A DNA stretch of 6,219 bases from Candidatus Minthenecus merdequi (GCA_018064385.1 JAGHVI010000112.1:1-6219); one strand, 5' to 3'; counted from the stretch's first letter, positions 1 to 5,373 are shown. Numbers and translations: made by a program. The notes: generated from the sequence alone by a model not told the origin.

Positions 1-49
1 TGCCAGAGATTGAGACGATTGGCATATTGTCGAAGGTATAGTCACGCAT
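1..49 (-). CDS. Possible N-terminus of an unidentified leftward gene, cut by the window edge
   Basis: Reading leftward from an ATG at 49-47, sixteen codons are open to the window edge and give MRDYTFDNMPIVSISG. The composition looks like a genuine globular N-terminus. The same frame meets a TGA at 85-83 with no other ATG between, so this would be the natural start. I see no Shine-Dalgarno site and no clear TAnnTTTG box upstream. I do not recognise the family from so few residues. A competing reading exists on the plus strand: a frame ending PEIETIGILSKV with a stop at 39-41 could be the C-terminus of a rightward gene. I prefer the minus-strand reading because it begins with a proper start codon and shares the orientation of xerD, but the evidence is thin. 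Confidence 0.35.
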   Translation of the reverse strand, partial: MRDYTFDNMPIVSISG

Positions 50-176
50 ATTGTTGTTGGTTTGATTGTAAGTGATTGATAATCATATTCACTGTCCGTA
101 TGGAGTAGGTTGTGCAAGGGTAAGGAGTTTTTTTGATATATGCAAGAGTTTTTGGAGTTTCTTTTTGATAAATCAC

Positions 177-227
177 GCTGCAACGCAGCATAACAATCAT
201 CATATATTTGTCATACTGCGTTGCGGC
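177..227 (-). repeat. Long hairpin, better paired if read as minus-strand RNA
   Basis: Arms 180-195 and 209-224 pair at 14 of 16 positions around a 13-base loop. The two plus-strand mismatches (C189 with A215, A192 with C212) become G-U and U-G wobbles in minus-strand RNA, so that strand pairs completely. Two further pairs at 177-178/226-227 extend the stem past a T-G that is a wobble only on the plus strand. The wobble pattern suggests the functional transcript, if any, reads leftward. Confidence 0.6.
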
Positions 228-254
228 TTAATTGAGGTTGAAATTGCTCGCATA

Positions 255-288
255 CCTTAGGGCGACGTGCTTCGCACTTTGCCCTAGG
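255..288. repeat. GC-rich hairpin with a gtgc-ttc-gcac tip
   Basis: The outer stem cct-agggc pairs with gccctagg, with one bulged T on the 5' side. A 3x3 internal loop (gac opposite ttt) follows, then a perfect gtgc/gcac tip closed by ttc. There is no T-run on either side, so it is not a standard intrinsic terminator. The tip resembles that of the hairpin at 587-607. Confidence 0.6.
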
Positions 289-306
289 CTAATATGTCAA
301 GGGCTA

Positions 307-320
307 TTGGGTAAACCCAA
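307..320. repeat. Short perfect hairpin ttgggt-aa-acccaa
   Basis: A six-base perfect stem closes a two-base loop. Its last two bases are also the first two bases of the hairpin element at 319-382, so the two structures abut and could stack or compete. Confidence 0.5.
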
Positions 321-382
321 ACTCGGCTGCATTCGGCATAATCCAAATAGAATTTGGCTTCTGCTCTCGTTTGCACGAGTTT
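319..382. repeat. 64-base hairpin element, left copy of the family in the right-end array
   Basis: The outer stem aaactcg (319-325) pairs with cgagttt (376-382). An inner stem ccaaat (343-348) pairs with atttgg (352-357) around the loop aga. Between the stems lie two segments, 326-339 (gctgcattcggcat) and 360-375 (tctgctctcgtttgca). They recur almost unchanged in the array at 6086-6217, with one base difference in the first and none in the second, while both stems differ in sequence but still pair. The linking segments can themselves pair in part (tgca/tgca, cg/cg, gca/tgc) with conserved bulges. I have the impression that this sequence type is common between genes in Bacteroidales, but that is from memory and unchecked. 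Confidence 0.75.
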
Positions 383-433
383 TCAGCCCATCACCGTATA
401 TCGCAATGTTTATATCCCTCTTTCGGGCTGAAA
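381..433. repeat. Perfect 9-base inverted repeat enclosing 35 bases
   Basis: The sequence tttcagccc (381-389) is matched exactly by gggctgaaa (425-433). It begins within the last two bases of the preceding hairpin element, so the two structures are directly joined. The 35-base interior is AT-rich and shows no strong internal stem. No T-run follows. Confidence 0.55.
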
Positions 434-470
434 GCTAGGGTATTCAAAATTGCACATCCAAATGCGACCA

Positions 471-497
471 AGTATATTGCCTGGAAGGCAATATACT
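471..497. repeat. Perfect 12-base-pair hairpin
   Basis: agtatattgcct (471-482) pairs exactly with aggcaatatact (486-497) around the loop gga. It is the most perfect short hairpin in the left region. Neither side carries the T-run of an intrinsic terminator. Confidence 0.7.
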
Positions 498-586
498 AAG
501 CGAAGCAGTAGTAATCGGGAATGAAGAGCTCGGTATGTATGCCACTAATAATATCTGTCAGGAAAGATGCATATATAGCCGTAAAA

Positions 587-607
587 TCCGAGCACTTCGT
601 ACTCGGA
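587..607. repeat. Hairpin tccgag...ctcgga with ttc tip
   Basis: The six-base stem 587-592/602-607 is perfect. After a C-A mismatch, two more pairs (ac/gt) close a ttc loop. The tip design resembles that of the 255-288 hairpin. There is no terminator T-run. Confidence 0.55.
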
Positions 608-689
608 TGCTCATAGTACAGCCTTCCAAGCTGAACATGTGCAACTTGAGTGAATTTATAGAATTAATAGAATCACCCTTTTATAGACT

Positions 690-1604
690 TTACCTTTGCT
701 GATTGCGAGGGTGGAAATTGATTACTTCCTCGCGGAGACGTGTGGTGTCAATATGGGTGTAAATCTCTGTTGTGACGATATTTTCGTGGCCGAGAAGCAT
801 TTGTATAACACGCAGGTTGGCACCACCTTCGAGCATTGCTGTGGCAAATGAATGACGCAATGTATGAGGAGAAATGGTTTTGTGAATATCTGCTCTGAGG
901 GCAAGTTCTTTAAGAAAAATAAGTATCATAGTGCGAGTCAAATGCGCACCACGTTGATTGAGAAAGAGATAATCTTCCTCTCCTTTTTTTATATTTAGTT
1001 GCTCACGCAGAGGGATATAGGCATCAATTTGACTTATAGACATGTCAGATATTGGCACAAGTCGCTGTTTGTCACCTTTTCCACGGATTATCATAAATCC
1101 ATCATCAGTACGCATATCGGAAATTTTGAGGTTGACCAACTCGGAGACACGTAATCCTGAACCATAAAGGACCTCAATTATAGCCCTATTACGACGAACA
1201 ATGAATTCTGAGGAGTCTATAAGATTCTCCTCCAAAGCTGCTATCATTCTCTCAATCTCGTCAAACGACAGAACAGCAGGGAGATGACGACCTGTCTTTG
1301 GAACAACGAGCCTTTCTGATGGGTTATAATCCATTCTGTGTGTAAAAAACAGAAATCTGTAAAAAGACCTTACACCCGAAATTATGCGTGCCTGCGACGT
1401 TGCGGAGAGACCCAAACGAGCAAGCGAGGCGACAAAATCAGAAAGGAGTCGCAAGTCAGCCTCAGTGACAGGAGTTTCACCGAGGAAATCATACAACATT
1501 CCAACATCGTGAATATAAGCCTCGCGGGAATTTGCAGAAAGTCCCTGTTCCAACAATAAATATGCTGAATAATTTTGTAGGTCTTTGTTTGGATTATCAC
1601 TCAT
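690..1604 (-). CDS. xerD: Site-specific tyrosine recombinase XerD
   Basis: This 304-residue cytoplasmic recombinase is expected to act with XerC at the dif site, resolving chromosome dimers under FtsK control. The N-terminal core-binding (SAM-like) domain spans about residues 8-90 and begins with the typical pattern of a short helix, then GLSANS and a downstream Tyr. The catalytic domain follows from about 108. All six active-site residues are visible: R152 in LRVSEL, K176 in the GKGDKQR hairpin, H247 and R250 in SPHTLRHSF, H273 in LLGHENI, and the nucleophile Y282 in IYTHID. Length fits the roughly 300-residue XerC/XerD norm and nothing is truncated. The start ATG at 1604 places the core-binding domain at the usual distance. 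It is upstream-isolated by a hairpin at 1639-1679. I found no convincing TAnnTTTG promoter and no clear terminator after the stop. XerC or another phage-type integrase is the alternative, but the lack of neighbouring phage genes and the sequence style favour XerD. Confidence 0.9.
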   Translation of the reverse strand: MSDNPNKDLQNYSAYLLLEQGLSANSREAYIHDVGMLYDFLGETPVTEADLRLLSDFVASLARLGLSATSQARIISGVRSFYRFLFFTHRMDYNPSERLVVPKTGRHLPAVLSFDEIERMIAALEENLIDSSEFIVRRNRAIIEVLYGSGLRVSELVNLKISDMRTDDGFMIIRGKGDKQRLVPISDMSISQIDAYIPLREQLNIKKGEEDYLFLNQRGAHLTRTMILIFLKELALRADIHKTISPHTLRHSFATAMLEGGANLRVIQMLLGHENIVTTEIYTHIDTTRLREEVINFHPRNQQR

Positions 1605-1638
1605 TCAAAAGTCTTTTTTTATAGGGAAATAAATTTAT

Positions 1639-1679
1639 AAAAGACACCATCCAATGTGGTAAGCACAAAGGATGGCGTC
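1639..1679 (-). terminator. Intrinsic terminator after the lipocalin-like lipoprotein
   Basis: Read leftward, gacgccatcc (1679-1670) pairs with ggatggtgtc (1652-1643), then a TTTT run follows. The one plus-strand mismatch (A1646 with C1676) becomes a U-G wobble on the minus strand, which fits leftward transcription. It should end the serA-lipoprotein transcript before xerD. The T-run is short, so termination may be partial. Confidence 0.65.
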
Positions 1680-1704
1680 ATATTGGTAGTTACAAAAAAG
1701 AAAG

Positions 1705-2118
1705 TTATTTTTTTGTCAAGGTTTTAGGGAGACTCATAATGATAGAACCATTAGCACCCTTGATAGTCATTGTATTTTCGGATATGCTATAGAAGACAGC
1801 ATCTCCACCTTGCTTATTACCTTCAGTCCACTGGAAATACTTTCCATCTGATGGGCTTTCGTTACAAATGTATGGGCTGTTGACAACAACACTTCCATCG
1901 CTAGTCCAAACAAATCTGTCGGCAGTGAACTCAAAAGTAACAATTATAGGGTCACCAACTGGCTCATCATTAATATACGAAGTGTACATTGAGCCTTCCC
2001 AAGTACCTATCAACTGGGAATCTTTAGTATTTACATTGCTATCAGAATCATCTTTGCAAGAGGTGCAAAACATGGTCGCCAAAAATAGCACAGCGGCAAA
2101 AAAAGATATTCTTTTCAT
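1705..2118 (-). CDS. Lipocalin-like lipoprotein, probably surface-exposed
   Basis: This 137-residue protein starts with a lipoprotein signal peptide: MKR, a hydrophobic run over about residues 4-17, then CTSC with the lipidated cysteine at C21. The mature protein opens C-K-D-D-S-D, matching the K-(D/E)2 type of lipoprotein export signal described in Bacteroidota, so display on the outer face of the outer membrane is likely. The body begins with LIGTWEGS (about residues 36-43), the L-x-G-T-W opening seen in small lipocalin-like beta-barrel families of this phylum, and continues as alternating beta-type segments with conserved-looking aromatics. Ligand and function are unknown. Only 38 bases separate it from the serA stop and I see no promoter there, so co-transcription with serA is possible. 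Whether that link is functional or accidental cannot be told. The strength of the family assignment rests on this motif and the overall pattern only. Confidence 0.75.
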   Translation of the reverse strand: MKRISFFAAVLFLATMFCTSCKDDSDSNVNTKDSQLIGTWEGSMYTSYINDEPVGDPIIVTFEFTADRFVWTSDGSVVVNSPYICNESPSDGKYFQWTEGNKQGGDAVFYSISENTMTIKGANGSIIMSLPKTLTKK

Positions 2119-2156
2119 AATACAAAAAAAATGAATTTATTGAACTTACTTTATAA

Positions 2157-3077
2157 TTACTTATTCAAGCGGAAGCGCTCATTACCGTTAACGAGGAAGT
2201 CAACAATCTGGTTTGCAGCAGCAAGACCTGCATTAACGTTAGCCTCACCAGTTTCTGCGCCCATTTTCTTAGGAGTTGCGAAGAAACGGTTACCGAATTT
2301 AGCCTTCATCTCCTCAGCGCAAGCAGGAGCAACGTCAGCAACATACTTGAGGTCTTCACGCTCTTCCATAACCTTCATAAGTTCAGGTTCGTTGATAACC
2401 TCTTTGCGAGCAGTGTTGATGAGTGTTGCACCCTTAGGCATACGAGAGACGAGATTGTAGTTGATTGAACCTTTAGTCTGCTCAGTTGCAGGGATATGAA
2501 GAGAGAGATAGTCAGAAGTAGCATAAAGTTCTTCGAGGTTGGTAACAGCCTTAACGCCGTCAGCCTCAATCTTTTCAGCAGGGAGGAATGGGTCGAGAGC
2601 TTGAACCTTCATTCCAAAGCCCTTAGCGATATTACCAACAAGACGGCCAACATTTCCATAAGCCTGAATACCAAGAGTTTTACCCTTAAGTTCACAGCCT
2701 GTACCAGGAGTGTACTGATTACGAGCCATCATGACCATCAGACCGAGTGCCAACTCTGCAACAGCATTAGAGTTCTGACCTGGGGTGTTCATAGCCACTA
2801 CTTTGTGAGCAGTACAAGCAGCGAGGTCAAGGTTATCAAAACCAGCACCTGCACGAACAACGATTTTAAGGTTCTTAGCGTGGTCAAGAACCTCGGCAGT
2901 AACTTTGTCAGAGCGAACGATGAGAGCATCGACGTCAGCAACAGCAGCGTAGAATTGGTCAACAGATGTGTACTTTTCAAGGAGAACGAGTTCACCTTTT
3001 GCGCCCTCAATGATAGAGCGAATACCGTCAATTGCTTTCTTAGCAAATGGTTTTTCGGTAGCAACAAGAACTTTCAT
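2157..3077 (-). CDS. serA: D-3-phosphoglycerate dehydrogenase, short form with Lys at the His position
   Basis: It oxidises 3-phosphoglycerate to 3-phosphohydroxypyruvate with NAD, the first committed step of serine synthesis in the cytoplasm. At 306 residues from the ATG at 3077 it is the short form with no C-terminal ACT or regulatory domain. The substrate domain surrounds a central nucleotide-binding domain whose fingerprint reads LGIQAYGNVG (135-144), with A139 where the first Gly of GxGxxG usually stands. R224 in NTARKE aligns with the catalytic Arg, and E255 or E256 with the acidic partner. The usual TPH near the C-terminus is TPKK (268-271), so K270 replaces the catalytic His. This matches the Lys variant I recall from Bacteroides-type and Entamoeba enzymes. 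An ATG 36 bases upstream (3113) lies inside the promoter's -7 box, so 3077 is the real start. serC, often adjacent in relatives, is absent here. The gene has its own promoter. Confidence 0.9.
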   Translation of the reverse strand: MKVLVATEKPFAKKAIDGIRSIIEGAKGELVLLEKYTSVDQFYAAVADVDALIVRSDKVTAEVLDHAKNLKIVVRAGAGFDNLDLAACTAHKVVAMNTPGQNSNAVAELALGLMVMMARNQYTPGTGCELKGKTLGIQAYGNVGRLVGNIAKGFGMKVQALDPFLPAEKIEADGVKAVTNLEELYATSDYLSLHIPATEQTKGSINYNLVSRMPKGATLINTARKEVINEPELMKVMEEREDLKYVADVAPACAEEMKAKFGNRFFATPKKMGAETGEANVNAGLAAANQIVDFLVNGNERFRLNK

Positions 3078-3110
3078 AATCGAATATTTTTTATTAGTTA
3101 TTTCTAACTG

Positions 3111-3142
3111 CAAAGTTAGGCAATAAAAATGATATTACCAAA
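3111..3142 (-). promoter_or_regulatory. serA promoter, Bacteroidota type
   Basis: Read leftward, TTTG (3142-3139) is followed after 20 bases by TAACTTTG (3118-3111), a full match to TTTG-N19-21-TAnnTTTG. Transcription would begin near 3104, giving a leader of roughly 27 bases before the serA ATG. It lies between mltG and serA, so serA is not wholly dependent on mltG transcription. Confidence 0.85.
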
Positions 3143-3164
3143 CAAAAAAGCAAATACTTTTCAA

Positions 3165-4202
3165 CTATTTTAACCCTCTGATTGCCTTATGGTAAGCAGT
3201 AGCATTACGTGCATGTTCAGCCGCAGTGACCGCAAAACGATGTGTTCCGTTAAGCGATGGATCAGCACACATATATAGATAATGTGTATTTTCAGCATTC
3301 AAAACAGCTTCGATTGTTGACTGATTTGGCAAGCAGATTGGGCCAGGAGGAAGTCCTTTATATATGTATGTGTTATATGGAGAATTGCACTTTAGGTCGG
3401 CATTAAGTATGCGTTTTTTAGCAAAATTCCTGAGTGCAAATTTGACTGTTGGGTCGCTTTGTAACAACATACCTTTTTTGAGGCGATTGATGTAAAGTCC
3501 TGCAATCGTGGAAAGTTCTGGTTTATAGTGAGACTCGCAATCCACAATACTTGCAATAATACATACTTGTTCAGGAGTAAGTCCTAAAGATTCGGCTTTA
3601 TCAATGCGATTGTTTTTCAGCCAAAACTTGTCATTTTCGCTCACTAAACGAGCCATAAGTTCGGAAGGTTTTTCAGTCCACCAAACCTCGTATGTATTCT
3701 CGATTATGTGAGCGAACAAATTAGTATGGTTCAGTCCAAGTACATTCATCTGTGCAGTATCTGAGAGAAACGCCATAACATACGCTGAATCATACATCAG
3801 CTGACGACCTACCGAAGCAGCAAAATTCTCTGGCAAACGCATATTATTTATCACAAAACGTACAGGTTCTTGCCATCCGTGGGTAAGTTTGCGAATTATG
3901 TCAATATTGCGCATTCCAGGCCTCAAAATGTAATGTCCCGGACAAATTTTACAGTCATCAAAATGCTGAATAATTACGACAAGAGACTCGAATGAATCAG
4001 AAGAACGGAGAATATTGTTGTCTTCGAGCACGTCAATCACGTCAACAATGTCGTCGGCAGGACGCACATAAAGAGAGTACGACACACCTTCACTTACGTT
4101 TTCACGGAGTGCGCACCACCATATTAAAGCACCAATAATCAACCCTATAAGCAGTAAAAGAACCACTAAAACAACAGTCAATTTTTTGATAAAAGTCTTC
4201 AT
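3165..4202 (-). CDS. mltG: Endolytic peptidoglycan transglycosylase MltG (YceG family)
   Basis: MltG cleaves nascent glycan strands within the chain and is thought to set strand length as a terminator of glycan polymerisation, working next to the synthases at the inner membrane. The 345-residue protein has one N-terminal membrane anchor (about residues 7-30, KK followed by a Val/Leu/Ile run), then a periplasmic part. The catalytic YceG domain is recognised from IIASIVDCES (215-224) with E223, then YINRLKKGM, LQSDPTV (247-253), SPYNTY, GLPPGPIC and the C-terminal HRFAVTAAEH. Family members usually read VEKE at the first motif. Here it is VDCE, keeping the second acidic residue and changing the first Glu to Asp. 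Length is close to the usual 340. A -7-like box TACCTTTG lies upstream (4236-4229) with a poor -33 element, and AGGA sits very close to the start codon. No terminator was found after the stop, so read-through to serA is possible. Confidence 0.93.
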   Translation of the reverse strand: MKTFIKKLTVVLVVLLLLIGLIIGALIWWCALRENVSEGVSYSLYVRPADDIVDVIDVLEDNNILRSSDSFESLVVIIQHFDDCKICPGHYILRPGMRNIDIIRKLTHGWQEPVRFVINNMRLPENFAASVGRQLMYDSAYVMAFLSDTAQMNVLGLNHTNLFAHIIENTYEVWWTEKPSELMARLVSENDKFWLKNNRIDKAESLGLTPEQVCIIASIVDCESHYKPELSTIAGLYINRLKKGMLLQSDPTVKFALRNFAKKRILNADLKCNSPYNTYIYKGLPPGPICLPNQSTIEAVLNAENTHYLYMCADPSLNGTHRFAVTAAEHARNATAYHKAIRGLK

Positions 4203-4228
4203 TATCCTATACTATATTTTTCGTGATG

Positions 4229-4236
4229 CAAAGGTA
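4229..4236 (-). promoter_or_regulatory. Probable mltG promoter, -7 box only
   Basis: Leftward TACCTTTG matches the Bacteroidota -7 box TAnnTTTG. The best -33 candidate (TTTCTG, 22 bases upstream) is a poor match with long spacing. The leader to the mltG ATG would be about 20 bases. It diverges from the tRNA promoter within about 70 bases. Confidence 0.55.
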
Positions 4237-4269
4237 AAACATTTTTGTGAAAAAAAAGCAGAAAATCTC

Positions 4270-4300
4270 TTGTTTTATTCAACAAAAATGCGTACCTTTG
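4270..4300 (+). promoter_or_regulatory. tRNA-Ser promoter, Bacteroidota type
   Basis: TTG (4270-4272) is followed after 20 bases by TACCTTTG (4293-4300). Transcription would start a few bases before the mature tRNA 5' end at 4316, leaving a short 5' trailer for RNase P. This may also be the only promoter serving ispE. Confidence 0.8.
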
Positions 4301-4315
4301 CAGTCGCAAATTCAG

Positions 4316-4405
4316 GGAAGTTTGGGTGAGTGGCTGAAACCACCAGTTTGCTAAACTGACGTACGGGTTACCGTACCGGGGGTTCGAATCCCCCAGCTTC
4401 CGCCA
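4316..4405 (+). tRNA. tRNA-Ser(GCU), CCA encoded
   Basis: This tRNA reads the serine codons AGC and AGU. The seven-pair acceptor stem joins ggaagtt (4316-4322) to agcttcc (4395-4401) with one T-G wobble. The anticodon loop ttgctaa carries GCT at 4350-4352. The long variable arm typical of serine tRNAs is a perfect six-pair stem gtacgg/ccgtac (4361-4366/4371-4376). The T arm is ggggg-ttcgaat-ccccc (4378-4394). The discriminator is G4402 and the CCA end is encoded at 4403-4405. A possible fifth anticodon-stem pair, C4343-A4359, is mismatched. A minus-strand open frame across this gene is spurious. Confidence 0.97.
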
Positions 4406-4406
4406 A

Positions 4407-4443
4407 AGAGGTGATTCTGTCATAGAGTCGCCTCTGATTTTTT
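4407..4443 (+). terminator. Strong intrinsic terminator between tRNA-Ser and ispE
   Basis: agaggtgattct (4407-4418) pairs with agagtcgcctct (4424-4435) over 12 positions, two of them U-G wobbles in plus-strand RNA, around a five-base loop. Six Ts follow (4438-4443). It begins one base after the tRNA CCA and ends 14 bases before the ispE ATG. Full termination here would leave ispE without an evident promoter. Confidence 0.85.
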
Positions 4444-4457
4444 AATTAGGACAATCT

Positions 4458-5261
4458 ATGTTGTTACATCCAAACGCAAAAATAAACATTGGTCTGAATA
4501 TAATAAAAAAGAGACCAGACGGCTATCACGACATATCGACAGTTATGTACCCCATTCCATTGAGAGACGAACTAGAGATAACAAAATCGAAGACATTTTC
4601 GTTCAGCGTTAACGGCATACCACTATCAGACGATGGAAAAGAGAATCTTGTGGTACGTGCGTGGAGGTTGGTTGACGAAAAATACAAGATCGGTACAGTA
4701 AATATGACGTTGCGGAAGAACATACCTTCAGGAGCAGGATTGGGCGGAGGTTCGGCAGATGCAGCATTCACGATATGCGGGTTAAACGAGATATTCGGCA
4801 TTGGGATGTCAACGAACGAGATGGAAAAGATGGCATCAAAATTAGGAGCAGATTGTGCTTTTTTTGTCAAAAACGGACCTGCATTGTGTAAAGGCATTGG
4901 CGATGTGATGACCCCTATCGAATTATCGTTAACAGGGATGAAACTCGTTCTCATAAAGCCAGACATCAGCATTCCAACACCAGAGGCTTATCGTGGTTGC
5001 ACTCCTGGAGAGTGGAAAACACCACTTGAAAAAAACATCTGTTTACCTATAGACAAATGGAAAAACGAGATAAAAAACGATTTTGAAAAGCAAGTTTTCG
5101 CTCAGCACCCACTGCTTGACGAGATAAAAAACGACTTTTATGCAGATGATGCAATATATAGCGCAATGTCAGGGTCAGGCTCGACAATATATGGTATATA
5201 CAACAACAATCAATCTATCAACATATTACAAAAATACAAAGGATACTCATTAATGCTATAG
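4458..5261 (+). CDS. ispE: 4-diphosphocytidyl-2-C-methyl-D-erythritol kinase
   Basis: IspE phosphorylates CDP-methylerythritol with ATP in the MEP (non-mevalonate) pathway to isoprenoid precursors, in the cytoplasm. The 267-residue protein is a GHMP-superfamily kinase. The substrate-side N-terminus reads NAKINIGL with K8 as the likely catalytic lysine and RPDGYHDISTVM after it. The ATP loop is PSGAGLGGGSADAAF (90-104). GADCAFF (130-136) supplies D132, the likely catalytic Asp, and AMSGSGST (236-243) is the C-terminal glycine motif. Length is slightly short of the E. coli enzyme. AGGA at 4448-4451, six bases before the ATG, is one of the better Shine-Dalgarno sites in the window and supports this start. 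There is no room for a promoter between the tRNA terminator and the ATG. A 16-base direct repeat (5065-5080 and 5119-5134) encodes EIKND twice. Confidence 0.95.
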   Translation: MLLHPNAKINIGLNIIKKRPDGYHDISTVMYPIPLRDELEITKSKTFSFSVNGIPLSDDGKENLVVRAWRLVDEKYKIGTVNMTLRKNIPSGAGLGGGSADAAFTICGLNEIFGIGMSTNEMEKMASKLGADCAFFVKNGPALCKGIGDVMTPIELSLTGMKLVLIKPDISIPTPEAYRGCTPGEWKTPLEKNICLPIDKWKNEIKNDFEKQVFAQHPLLDEIKNDFYADDAIYSAMSGSGSTIYGIYNNNQSINILQKYKGYSLML

Positions 5262-5302
5262 CAACAAAAAAAGACCTATGTAGAAAAAATAGTCTCAAAA
5301 AT

Positions 5303-5333
5303 TTTGTCATATCAAGAAAAATAAGTAACTTTG
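5303..5333 (+). promoter_or_regulatory. Promoter of the first small lipoprotein, Bacteroidota type
   Basis: TTTG (5303-5306), 19 bases, then TAACTTTG (5326-5333) is a full consensus match. Transcription would start near 5340, with a leader of about 34 bases before the ATG at 5374. The -7 box is the same octamer as at serA. Confidence 0.85.
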
Positions 5334-5373
5334 CACGCTGAATAATGAATAATAATAAAACTAATATACAAGT

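Larger units (their letters stand above)
444..649. ncRNA. Candidate branched structured RNA or large nested inverted repeat (speculative)
   Basis: A closing stem joins 444-447 plus 450-457 (tcaa, ttgcacat) to 637-644 plus 646-649 (atgtgcaa, ttga). Inside it are a perfect hairpin at 471-497, a 12-pair arm 531-542/569-581 with one bulge (G578) and one G-T wobble, and a hairpin at 587-607. A second set of arms, 482-489 (tggaaggc) and 621-628 (gccttcca), is also a perfect complement, but overlaps the 471-497 hairpin, so the two are mutually exclusive. I do not recognise it as tmRNA, RNase P RNA, 6S RNA or SRP RNA. No TAnnTTTG promoter or T-run terminator was found at its edges. It could equally be a DNA repeat or a degenerate mobile element. 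Strand is unknown. Confidence 0.3.
50..689. other. Gene-poor stretch packed with inverted repeats
   Basis: No convincing protein gene lies here. The short open frames on the plus strand (72-260 and 232-438) run straight across hairpins and have no family resemblance. The stretch instead holds a series of inverted repeats at 177-227, 255-288, 307-320, 319-382, 381-433, 471-497, 531-581 and 587-607, plus longer-range arms at 444-457/637-649 and 482-489/621-628. Bases 120-170 contain a short imperfect direct repeat (ggagttt followed by a T-run and gata, twice). The region lies downstream of xerD, for which I find no clear terminator. It could be a pile-up of small mobile or REP-like repeats, or hold one or more structured RNAs. 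Confidence 0.6.

Noticed and set aside
140..193. 17-codon plus-strand frame (MQEFLEFLFDKSRCNAA) with AAGGAG 12 bases upstream, considered as a leader peptide
   Set aside because: No plus-strand gene follows for it to regulate, the spacing is long, and Shine-Dalgarno sites are not a strong signal in this phylum.
690..697. Plus-strand TTACCTTTG resembling a -7 box
   Set aside because: It lies in the 3' end of xerD with no -33 partner at proper distance and no plus-strand gene downstream.
690..1604. Phage or integrative-element integrase inserted next to tRNA-Ser
   Set aside because: The recombinase is about 2.7 kb from the tRNA with housekeeping genes between, no duplicated tRNA 3' end was seen, and its sequence fits core XerD.
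2496..3107. 203-residue plus-strand frame opposite serA
   Set aside because: It is the antisense shadow of a clear SerA reading frame, with serine- and asparagine-rich composition and no family resemblance.
3078..3113. 12-residue N-terminal extension of SerA from ATG 3113
   Set aside because: That ATG overlaps the -7 box of a consensus promoter, so it would not be transcribed. ATG 3077 gives the normal family N-terminus MKVLVATEKP.
4202..4423. 73-residue minus-strand open frame containing KLGDSNPRYGNP
   Set aside because: It is the complement of the tRNA-Ser gene and its promoter. Such GDSNPR-type peptides are a classic artefact of tRNA genes.
4526..4972. 148-residue minus-strand frame opposite ispE
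   Set aside because: It is the antisense shadow of IspE, whose motifs are intact on the plus strand.
5272..5305. Hairpin agac-tat/ata-gtct followed by AT-rich sequence after ispE, considered as a terminator
   Set aside because: The stem is only seven pairs, AT-rich and bulged, and the following T-run overlaps the next promoter's -33 box. Too weak to call.
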